A program made the position numbers and the translations under genes. Below the pieces are notes generated by a model. It did not search any database. It saw only the letters and a program-made list of their open reading frames with translations, and was not told where the DNA came from. A stretch of 64,000 bases of DNA, from assembly GCA_026122225.1 (NCBI GenBank), contig JANEZZ010002658.1, positions 124,001 to 188,000 on the forward strand. The letters are read 5' to 3'. This document shows, piece by piece, positions 43,141 to 54,400 of the stretch; the stretch's first letter is position 1, and each line of letters opens with the position of its first letter. This DNA comes from Heloderma charlesbogerti (Eukaryota; Chordata; Lepidosauria; Squamata; Helodermatidae).

Positions 43141-46100
43141 GCGCAGGCCTGGACACGCCGACTCCTGGAGCCATAGGACAGCGGGCTGGAGGGGCCCGCG
43201 GGGCCATCGAGTCCAGCCCCCGGCTCAGTGCGGGAAGCCAAGCCAGAGCGTCCCCGGCAGGTGGCTGTCCGGCCTCGTCTCGCGTGCCTCCAGCGTGGGG
43301 GAGCCCGCCGCCTCCCCAGGTCATCGGCTCCATCGTCGTATTGCTCTGACAGTCAGGAAGTTTCTCCTGCTGTCCGGCCGGAATCTGGCGTCCTGTCACT
43401 TGAGCCCATGATTCCGTGTCCCGCACTCGGGATGATCGAGAAGAGATGCAGCCCGTCCTCTCTGGGACAACCTTTCAAGCCCTGGAAGAGCGCTATCCTG
43501 TCTCCCCTCAGTCTTCTCTTCTCGAGGCTAAACATGCCCAGCTCCTTCAGTCTCTCCTCGTAGGGCTTTGTTCCCAGTCCCCCGATCAACTTTGTTGCCC
43601 TCCTCTGAACCCTCTCCAGCTTCTCTGCATCCTTCTTAAAGTGCAGTGCCCAGAACTGGACACAGTACTTGCCTTCTCCTCGGAAGGAAGTCCCGCTGAA
43701 TTCAGAGGATGTACTTTCCAGGAGGTGAGCTGAGGCTTGCGGCCCTCAGCACCCCTGTAGTTAGTGTTACGACTGACCGTGCTTGGGCAGCTTCTTCCAG
43801 AGCTGAGCTGCCCTTACAGGGCAGCGCATTTCCCCGTGGCCAGCCTCACTCTGCCTTCCCGCTTCTGAGCCTCTGCCCCATGGTTGGGGGGGTCATTCCT
43901 TCCCCACTCTCCTTTGTTCCTCCAGTCAATGCAGCCTAGTTCTTGGCGTGGGCCACCCAGCTGCTTTCCCGGGAGCCCTAACACTGTCCCCCTTCTTTGC
44001 AAGGGACGAGAGTTCAGCCTAGTTTGACAGGAAGCTCGACACAGCCCCCATCAGAGCAGCTCCACCCCCGTGATTTCTGAGGAGGCCCTGCCCCCTGGCA
44101 GGCTTGTGACCATGGCCATTCTCCCTGCAGCTATCATGGCAAGCCATGGGCACCAACAGGGGCGGGCAGGTGGGTGGCCTCCTGCCCCATGCAGACGGTG
44201 GCCCATCCTCTCCCCTGGGAGCTGAACAGGGCTTGGCGGGACTCGTCAGCTGCGCCTGTACCTCACGTGGTGCAAATGAATTTCAAAGTGAACATGGTCA
44301 CGCAGGCCAGCCCGCCAGCCGCCCCTCCAGCTGAAATCCTCAAGTTTCAGGACCTTCTGTGAGGAGTTTTAGACCTGTGGATGTCCTTTTAGGAAGGGCC
44401 GTGGCTCAGTGGGTAGAACCCCTGCTTTGCCTGCAGAAAGTCCTGGGTTCGATCTCTGGCAGCATCGCCAGGTAAGGCTAGGAAAAACTGCCTGAGACCC
44501 TAGAATCATAGAATAGTAGGGCTGGAAGGGGCCTACAAGGCCATCGAGTCCAACCCCCTGCTCAGTGCAGGAATCCAAGTCAGAGCATCCCTCTGACTTG
44601 GATTCCTGGAGGGAGGGAAGTCATTCCTCCAGCTTGGTGCATGGAGTGCACGTAGGCAGCCCTGCTCTGGATGGGCCAAGGCTGGGCCTAGCTGGGTGTC
44701 AGGCAGCTTCCAACATGAGCTTGTTTAACTGCCATTGCCTCACAACCAGGGGGCTTGTCCAGGCCCGATACAAAGTGCTGGTATTAACATTCAAAGCCCT
44801 AGACAGCTTGAGGAGAAGTTCTCTGAAGGATTGTCTCCTCCCATATGTACCTGCCCAGACCCTACAATCGTCTTCAGCGGTCCTTCTCCGGGAGCCCCCG
44901 CCAAAGGAAGTGAGGTGGGTGGCTACTGAGAAGAGGGCCTTTTCAGTGATGGCACCCTGGTTGTGGAATGCACTTCCCAGATAGGCTTGCCTGGTGCCTA
45001 CACTGTGCCCCTTCTGGCGCTAGGTGAAGACCTTTTTATTTTCCCAGGCATTTTAGTCTCTTAGCTCTGTTGTTTTAAATTGGTAAATGTTTTAAAAGTA
45101 CTTTAAATCTCTGTATTGCTGCTAGGTTTTATTTTTGGTTTGTGCTTTTATACTGTACTTTTAATTTTATGATGTATTTTATGATGTATTTTGCAGTTTT
45201 AATTGTGAACTGCTCAGAGAGCTTTGGCTGTTGGATGGTTTAGAAATGCAATTAATTAATTAATTGAAAGAGCCCTGCCCCTCACCCTGCCCCTGGTCTG
45301 TCCTTCACAGGCATCTTCTTCACAACTCTCCTAATCTACCTGCTCTTCACTTCCTATTGGTCCATCACTGTCCTGTACTTTGCTTGGTGGATCAGCGACT
45401 GGGATACCCCAGAGAGAGGTCAGTTGTATTTCCCTCCCTCCCCCACCCCAAAACCTTATCCAGAGGCCAAAGGAAAGCTGGCTTCCCTTATGTGGAGAAG
45501 ATGCGAAGCCCCATCCCAGGCCCTATGCCTCACCAGCTGGCCCTGGGCCCTCTGCTGCTTTTCTAAAGGGCTTACTGTCCTTCAAACACATATTGCTGCT
45601 GCTGCTGCACTTCAAAAAGGATATTGTGGCGCTGGAAAAGGTGCTGAGAAGAGCAACCCAAATGATCAGAGGGCTGGAGCAACTCCCCTCTGAGGAAGGG
45701 TTGCTTAACTTCGAAAAAAAGGTGAATAATTGAGGGACCTGTTAGAGGTGTAAGAAATTATGCCTGGTGTGGAGGAAGTCAAGAGGGAGAAGTTTCCCTC
45801 TTTCTCACAGTACTAGATCCCACTGGGATCATCCCATGAAGCTGAATGGTGGGAGATTCTGGACAGATCAAAGGCAGGACTTCTTCACACAGTGCAGAGT
45901 TAACCTGTGGAATTCATCACCACGATCTGTAGTGACAGTCACCAATGTGGTTGGCTTTAAATAGGGATTAGACTCATTCATGGAGGAAGATCAGGCTGTT
46001 AGTGGCTAGTAGTCCTGATGGCTATAGGCTGCCTCAAGTATCGGAGGCAGCAGGCCTGTGTGCTCCAGTGCTGGGGAAGGTGAGTAGGGGATGCTGTTGC

Positions 46101-49100
46101 GCGCACGTCTTGCTTGTGGGCTTCCCATGGGGACATCTGGTTGGCCACTGTGGGAACAGAATGCTGGACTAGATGAACCCTGGGCTTGATCCAGCATCAG
46201 GGCTCTTCTGATGTTCTCACTCCCCACTCTTCAGCCAAGTTTGCCTCCCAAAGTGGCCTGCAGCAAAATGCACACACAAACGCAGTGATAACGAGGTTCT
46301 GTGGAGGAGATCTGTGTGTGGGGGGTGGGGTGACAGAGTCATCAACACATGCAAAGTCAGAACTTCCAACCCGTCCTGCTAGACACAAGTTCATTAATTA
46401 TGTTAACGAAACTGGAGAGTAGTCATCTTTCTCTGCTATTGGCAAAGAACTAGTGAAGGCCACATTGCAAACAGAGAAATCCAAACCTGATAGCTGGGGG
46501 CGGCCTTCGGGGTTTGTGCTGTGGAGTTGTGATGCTGGGGTGCTGGTGGTGGCGGCCAGGCATCTGTGGGGAAAAAAGTTGACAGCTGTTCCTCCCCCTT
46601 ACCAAACCCCCATTGAACAAAGCCATTGAAAAAAGGAGAATGTTAAAATACAAAAATATTTGTAATTCACACCTGAATTGGTTTGCAATAGACTTTGCAC
46701 CCAACTCTGCTGAAGTAAACAGATTAATTTCCCGCCTATAAAAGGACACCGTAAAATTGTTTCTTAAGATTACCTTTGGGAAACGTAAGGGCCTGTGTAG
46801 CCAGGAAGGTTTTGCACAGTGGCCCCAAATGGTTACTTAGAAACCAAATGCACAGTTACAAGATGGGGGATACGTGGCTCAACAACACTACAAGCGAGAA
46901 GGATCTTGGCATTGTTGTCGATCGCAAGCTGAATATGAGCCAACAATGTGATGTGGCTGCAAAAAAGGCCAATGCTCTTTTCGGTTGCATTCATAGAAGC
47001 ATAGCTTCCAAATCCCGGGAAGTACTGGTTCCCCTCTACTCAGCACTGGTCAGGCCTCATCTGGAGTACTGTGTCCAGTTCTGGGCACCACACTTTAAGA
47101 AGGATGCAGACAAACTGGAGAGGGTTCAGAGGAGGGCAACAAAGGTGATCAGGGGACTGGAAACAAAGCCCTATGAAGAGAGACTGAAAGAACTGGGCAT
47201 GTTTAGCCTTGAGAAGACTGAGGGGGGATAGGATAGCGCTCTTCAAGGACTTGAAAGCTTGTCCCAGAAAGGAAGGCCATAGAATCATAGAATAGTAGGG
47301 TTGGAAGGGGCCTACAAGGCCATCGAGTCCAACCCCCTGCTCAATGCAGGAATCCAAGTCAGAGCATCCCTGACAGATGGCTGTCCAGCCTCGTCTTGAA
47401 GGCCTCCAGTGTGGGAGAGCCCACCACCTCCCTAGGTCATTGGTTCCATTGTCGTATTGCTCTAACAGTCAGGATGATTTTCCTGATGTTCAGCTGGAAT
47501 CTGGCTTCCTGTAACTTGTGCCCATTATTCCGTGTCCTGCACTCTGGGATGATCAAGAAGAGATCCTGGCCTTCTTCTCTGTGACAACCTTTCAAGTACT
47601 TGAAGAGTGCTATCATAGCTCCCCTCAGTCTTCTCTTCTCAAGGCTAAACATGCCCAGTGCTTTCCGTCTCTCTTCATAGGGCTTTGTTTCCAGTCCCCT
47701 GATCATCTTTGTTGCCCTCCTCTGAACCCTCTCCAGTTTGTCTGTATCCTTCTTAAAGTGTGGTGCCCAGAACTGGTTTTCTGCCCAGCACTCCAGTCTA
47801 TCCAGATCACTTTGAATTGTGCTTCTGTCTTCCAAAGTATTAGCTATCCTGCCCAATTTGGTGTCATCTGCACATTTTATCAGCATTCCCTGCACCTCCT
47901 CCTCCAAATCATTAATAAAAATGTTGAAGAGCACTGGGCCCAGAACTGAGCCCTGCGGTACCCCACTCGTTACCTCTCCCCAGTTTGAGGAGGTCCCATT
48001 GATAAGCACTCTTGGAGTTTGTTTCTGTAGCCAACTGTGGATCCACCAGATCGTTGTTTCATCTAGCCCACTTTGAGCCAGTTTGCTCATCAGGATATCA
48101 TGGGGCACTTTGTTGAAAGCTTTGCTGAAGTCGAGGTATATGATGTCCACAGCATTCCCACAGTCCACAAGGGAGGTGACTTGATCAAAAAATGAGATCA
48201 GATTTGTCTGGCAGGACTTGTTTTTGACAAATCCATCTTGGCTTCGAGTAATCACGGCATTGTTTTCAAGGTGCTTCCAGATGGATTGCTTTATCATCTG
48301 CTCCGGAATTTTCCCAGGGATTGATGTCAGACTGACTGGTCTGTAGTTCCCAGGTTCCTCCTTTTTACCCTTTTTGAAGATAGGGACAACATTAGCCCTC
48401 CTCCAGTCATCTGGCACTTCCCCCGTCCTCCATGATTTCTCAAAGAGAATAGACAGCGGTCTATAGGATCTCTTCTCGATCATCCCAGAGTGCAGGACAC
48501 GGAATCATCGGCTCAAGTGACAGGAAGTCAGATTCCGGCTGAACATCAGGAGAAACGTCCTGACTGTTAGAGCAATACGACAATGGAACCAATTCCCTAG
48601 GGAGGTGGTGGGCTCTCCCACACTGGAGGCATTCAAGACGAGGCTGGACAGCCATCTGTCAGGGATGCTCTGACTTGGATTCCTGCATTGAGCAAAGGTT
48701 GGACTCGATGGCCTTGCAGGCCCCTTCCAACCCTACTATTCTATGATTCTGTGATTCTACCTGTGTCCTTTGCCTTGCAGGGGGCCGCCGTAGTGACTGG
48801 ATGCGGCGCTGGAAGATCTGGGAGCTGCACAGGGACTATTTCCCCATTAAGGTCAGCAAAAAGACTTGCAGGGGTAGAGGGCTGTCTGGCAACATTAATA
48901 TGGGGCTGAACTCTGCTCCCAAGTCCTCAAGACAGAGGTGCACAAGCAGCCTGTGAAAGGAACTGGGAGGGACATGCTCCTGTGCACCCCAAAAGTGTTG
49001 GGCCACCCCAAGTGGCTATGATGTGGCTGCAAAAAAGGCAAATATTATTTTGGGCTGCATTAACAGAAGTATAGCTTCCAAATCCCGGGAAGTACTAGTT

Positions 49101-51345
49101 CCCCTCTACTCAGCACTGGTTAGGCCTCATCTTCAGTACTGTGTCCGGTTCTGGGCACACACTTTAAGAAGGATGCAGACAAGCTGGAGCGGGTTCAGAG
49201 GAGGGCAACAAAGATGATCAGGGGACTGGAAACAAAGCCCTATGAAGAGAGACTGAGAGAACTGGGCATGTTTAGCCTTGAGAAGAGAAGACTGAGGGGA
49301 GATATGATAGCACTCTTCAAGGACTTGAAAGGCTGTCACTGGGAGGAAGGCCAAGATCTCTTCTCGCTCATCCCAGAGTGCAGGACACAAAATAAAGGGG
49401 CTCAAGTGACAGGAAGCCAGATTCTGGCTGACCATCAGGAAAAACATCCAGACCGTTAGAGCAATGCGACAATGGAACCCATTCCCTAGGGAGGTGGTGG
49501 GCTCTCCCACACTGGAGGCATTCAAGACGAGGCTGGACAGCCATGTGTCAGGGATGCTCTGACTTGGATTTCTGCACTTAGCAGGGGGTTGGACTCGATG
49601 GCCTTGTAGGCCCCTTCCAATCCTACTATTCTAAGTCACACACACTTGAAGGCAGCAGCCTCCTGCTCAGGGAGGTGTTTAATTTTGTGTAACCAAAGGC
49701 CTGCTTGGACATGTAAACCCCTCCAATTCCTTCTCTAGGCCACTCAGTGCTGAAAAAGGAACTGGGGACCAGTAACCAACTCCAGTTGGTGGATGCTATT
49801 TAGAGCATCCAGAGGGCTTGCAGCCCCCACAGTGTTCTATGAACACGGTGTGGGTTGTGGGAGAGGATCCGGTCTGGCGGAAAGAGCAAGGGTCTTAGGG
49901 AGGAGGAGGCAGGTAGCCCCCTGGGGGAGGGCGGGCCAGCCAGGAGAAGGAAGCACCTGGGGGGAGGGCCACAGAGGGTCGTGGAACGGGTCTTGTGGGT
50001 GGCTGCATTTCTGGGCCTCCTCAGCTGCTGCTTCCCCTTGGCCAGCCCACACCTGGGCTCTGGGGAACCGGAAAAGACTGAGGAGGATGGATCAGTGGGG
50101 AAAGTGGGGGCTAGATTCCTACCATGGCCCCCCGTGCAGCACCTCCACTACCAAGAGGGGCTCAAGCACTTGGAGTTCTTCTGTTTAGAAAATAGATGAC
50201 CAGGGATGGGGGGACATGACAGAGGTTTTTACACTTACTTCCTCATAGCATGGAGAAAGCGGGTGGAGAGCTGTGCTTGCCACTTCTTGTTGGGGTCATC
50301 CTGAGTGGGGGAGGAATTGGGGCAAAAGGTGGGCTTCTTCCCACAATGGCCCATGGTTAACTGGACGGAGTTCACTGGTGGTTCCTGAGGTGCAGGTGAG
50401 AGGTGCCCCATGTCTAGGTGTCCCAGAGGACTCTGGCTGGCCACTGTGGGAGGATACAGGTTGCTGGACTCAAGGTGGGTGGGGGTACCCATCCTGGTCT
50501 GATCCAGCTGCCACCCCCCAGCCCCTCTTGATGCTGTGTCTGGACGGGTGCCGCCTTTGGGCCCTCCCTGTTCTCTGATTTGCAGCTGGTGAAGACAGCA
50601 GAGCTGCCCCCCTCACGGAACTACGTGCTGGGCTCCCACCCCCATGGCATCATCTGCGCGGGAGCCTTCTCAGCCTTCTGCACCGAGGGCACCGGCTTCT
50701 CCCAAGCCTTCCCGGGCCTCAAGTCCAGCCTTGCTCTCCTGGCCGGCCTCTTCTACCTGCCTGTGTACCGCGAGTACATGATGAGCTCAGGTAGGACATG
50801 CCACATGTGGGGGGAGGGGGAGGTCATGGGGGAATGACTCCCCCTCCCCCCCTCATGTGGTGGAAGGGGGCTTGGGGGGCCAGAGGGCTTCACCTCTGTC
50901 ATTCTCTGTGACTGGTATCGGTGGCTCTTACAGACTGGGAAGGGAGATAACGGTTCCTCCCGGTGGGTCCTTTCTTCACAAGGGTTCGCCACCCAAAGCA
51001 TTCCTGATGGGCTGCCGCCAGTCAGGATGAACCTCCTGACACACTGCCCAACTGCTTGGAGAGTTTCTGAGACCTGTTGCCAAGGACCAGACCTATTCCC
51101 TTCAGACCAGCCCTAGCAAAAATTTAAGAAGAAGGCACTTTGTATTTCCTTGTCCAAAGCCCCCAAACACAGAACTGAAACTTTTAAAAAATTCCTAAGG
51201 ATATGAGTGGTAGTTTTGTAGCCATGTGGTCCTTCGCATGGGAAAGGTTTTAGTGAGAATTCCCTTTTAAAACAGCACAGCTAAATGGTCCAGATTTTAA
51301 ATAGAGGGTTAATTGGGGGAAGGGGCTGGGGGAACAAGGGAAGGC

Positions 51346-51433
<88 letters not shown>

Positions 51434-54400
51434 TCCAAGTAAAATCAATAAAGTCAGTCTAACTAAACTAGTTACATGTTACCTACATGAATAGAGTCTT
51501 GGGTTCCAGAGCATATGCAGAGTTAATTGCATATGAACTCTGCATATGCAGAGCAGATGGTCTGACAGAGTATCCTGGCCTTTGGCTAGATGATACATGG
51601 AAGGCTATAGATTTAGTGAGTGAACTCTCGCTTTCATGGGAATCTGAGTTTAGTAAAAGCCGCTGGACCTTTGGCAGTGACTAGCCTCCACTTCTGATGT
51701 CAGAAGTCTAGCCAGCAAATCAGAAAGTGGCTGGACCCCCCTTCCTGATTGCCCTAAACTTACATCTCAAAACACCCAGCTGATTGGAACTAGCTGGCCT
51801 ATTCAGAAAAACAGTGAGACGTTTTAGATGCGTATTGGGAAAGAAATAAATGAGCAAGTCTATTGGGTGTTCCAGCATGGTGACAACTCAGCAGATGCTC
51901 TAGGGGGCACTGTCGAGCCACCTCACTCATTCAGGATTTGTCACAGATGCCAGTTAGATACTTCGCTTCTGTTGCATAGACTCCATGTGACTATTCCAGT
52001 GAACAGAGAAACCTGGGACTTGGGTCCAGCACTCTGCCACTGTCATCCAGCTCCAGGGTGGTGGTAAAGCTGGAACTAGCCACAGCTTAGGATGCCATCT
52101 CCCCTCCCTGATCACATCTGTTCAGAGCATGGTCCTTAACAGTGCAATTTCCTGGCATTTGGGAGTTTGGGTGAACATGGAGAAAAGAAATTGTGATGGT
52201 GGTCACTAAGCTTAGATGACTGGTTAAAGAAAAACATGAATATGTTTAAAATAAGAGCTGTAGTGTTAAATCTATTCTCCCCCCCCAAAAAAACCCCCCT
52301 CACACTCCCCCAATTGCCTAAACGTAATGGATATAATTAGCAGTTTGAAAGCAAGAAATTGCAAGTAGATAAATAGGTACCGCCTTGGCAGGAAAGGTAA
52401 CAGCGTTCCGTGCACCTCGGTGTTCAGTCATGCCGGCCACATGACCACGGAAGCATCTTCGGACAGCGCTGGCTCTTCGGCTTAGAAACGGGGATGAGCA
52501 CCGCACCCTAGAGTCGGACACGACTGGTTGGGGACACCTTTACCTTACCTTTAATGGATATAATAACTCCCTCCCCCCTTCTATCCTGTCTCCCTGGTAA
52601 CCAGCCACATTCATTCCTATCACCCCCCTCTTTTGCCAGATCATTTGGAGCATGCCTGGGGAGAGACCTTATGAACTGCCATAAGATAAAATGGGCTGGA
52701 GTGGTGGAAGAAATATTACTTAAATATTAAATATTTAATAAAATATTAAATTGTATTAAATATTTAATATTTTATTAAATATTTAATAAAAACTATAGCC
52801 ATGTTATGCTACTACTAGGGCATAGTTTGTGCTAGACTTTCCCCTGGCCTCACACAACAAACCATTCCCCAAAAGATGCTGTACAACTGGAGAAATTGGC
52901 CCAAAAAGTTTAACTTAGAGTGCTGGATTGGGAGTCGGGAGATCCGGGTTCTAGTCCCCACTCGGACATGGAAGCTCACTGGGTGACTTTGGGCCAGTCA
53001 CATACTCTCAGCCCAACCTACCTCACAGGGTTGTTGTTGTGAGGATAAAATGGAGAGGAGGAGGAGTATGTACACCGCTTTGAGTTCCTTGGAGGAAAAA
53101 AGGCAGGATATAAATGTAATAAATAAATAAATAAATAAATAAACTAACTCTAGAAAACTCTATGAGAAAGAAAACAAACACTACCTGTCAAACTGCTGGA
53201 GATCACTAATCAAATTCTAAACTACTGTAAGTCAGCCATGTCTTACCCTTTCTGCCTCAAAACAGGCATGGACCAACCTCAAACTGACCTCTCCTACACT
53301 GCTGAGTTTCAGATGAATCTGTTGACCCATTTTCTGACTATAAGCCATAGAACCCACTGACAATTTCCATTTATTTATTTACAACATTTATATACCGCTT
53401 CACATCAAAAGATTTCGGAGCAGTGAACAGCGACATAAAAGAATAAAACATCAGGTTAAAACATTTTAAAAAGACAAATTCCAGTAGAATCATAGAACAG
53501 TAGGGTTGGAAGGGCCCTAGTTCTGGGCACCACACTTTAAGAAGGATGCAGACAAACTGGAGAGGGTTCCGAGGAGGGCAACAAAGATGATCAGGGGACC
53601 GGAAACAAAGCCCTATGAAGAGAGACTGAAAGAACTGGGCATGTTTAGCCTTGAGAAGAGAAGACTGAGGGGAGATATGATAGCACTCTTCAAGTACTTG
53701 AAAGGTTGTCACAGAGAAGAAGGCCAGGATCTCTTCCTGATCATCCCAGAGTGCAGGACACGGAATCATGGGCTCAAGTTACAGGAAGCCAGATTCCGGC
53801 TGAACATCAGGAAAAACTTCCTGAGTGTCAGAGCAATACGACAATGGAACCAATGACCTGGGGAGGTGGTGGGCTCTCCCACACTGGAGGCCTTCAAGAC
53901 GAGGCTGGACAGCCATTTGTCAGGGATGCTCTGACTTGGATTCCTGCATTGAGCAGGGGGTTGGACTCGATGGCCTTGTAGGCCCCTTCCAACCCTACTA
54001 TTCTATGAATCTATGAATCCTACTTTGGCTCAGTCTTCTCCCGAAAGAGGGTCTCTGACACCCCTGGCAAAGTACAGGCTGAAGGGGCAGGATTGCAGCT
54101 TGAGATCGATAGGCATACGGTCAAGGAACACCTAATTACTTTGAGTTCAAATCTCCAGGGCCAGATGAACTGCACCCTAGAGTAATAAAGGAACTGGCAG
54201 AAGAACTCTCAGAACCGCTATCTATTCTCTTTGAGACATCATGGAGGACGGGGGAAGTGCCAGATGACTGGAGGAGGGCTAATGTTGTCCCTATCTTCAA
54301 AAAGGGTAAAAAGGAGGAACCTGGGAACTACAGACCAGTCAGTCTGACATCAATCCCTGGGAAAATTCTGGAGCAGATGATAAAGCAATCCATCTGGAAG

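Noticed and set aside
42138..43426. Reverse-strand open frames of 367 and 374 codons over the MOGAT3-like CpG island
   Set aside because: They are Ala/Arg/Gly/Pro-rich without domains, span the true first exon on the other strand and extend into a CR1 remnant. Stop codons are rare in such GC-rich DNA.
44395..44500. tRNA-like sequence with A and B boxes
   Set aside because: The sequence after the boxes is SINE-like and truncated by CR1, with no closed tRNA cloverleaf.
46838..48757. Large three-part palindrome suggesting a hairpin element
   Set aside because: The outer pieces are one CR1 interrupted by another in reverse orientation, so no special palindromic element is needed.
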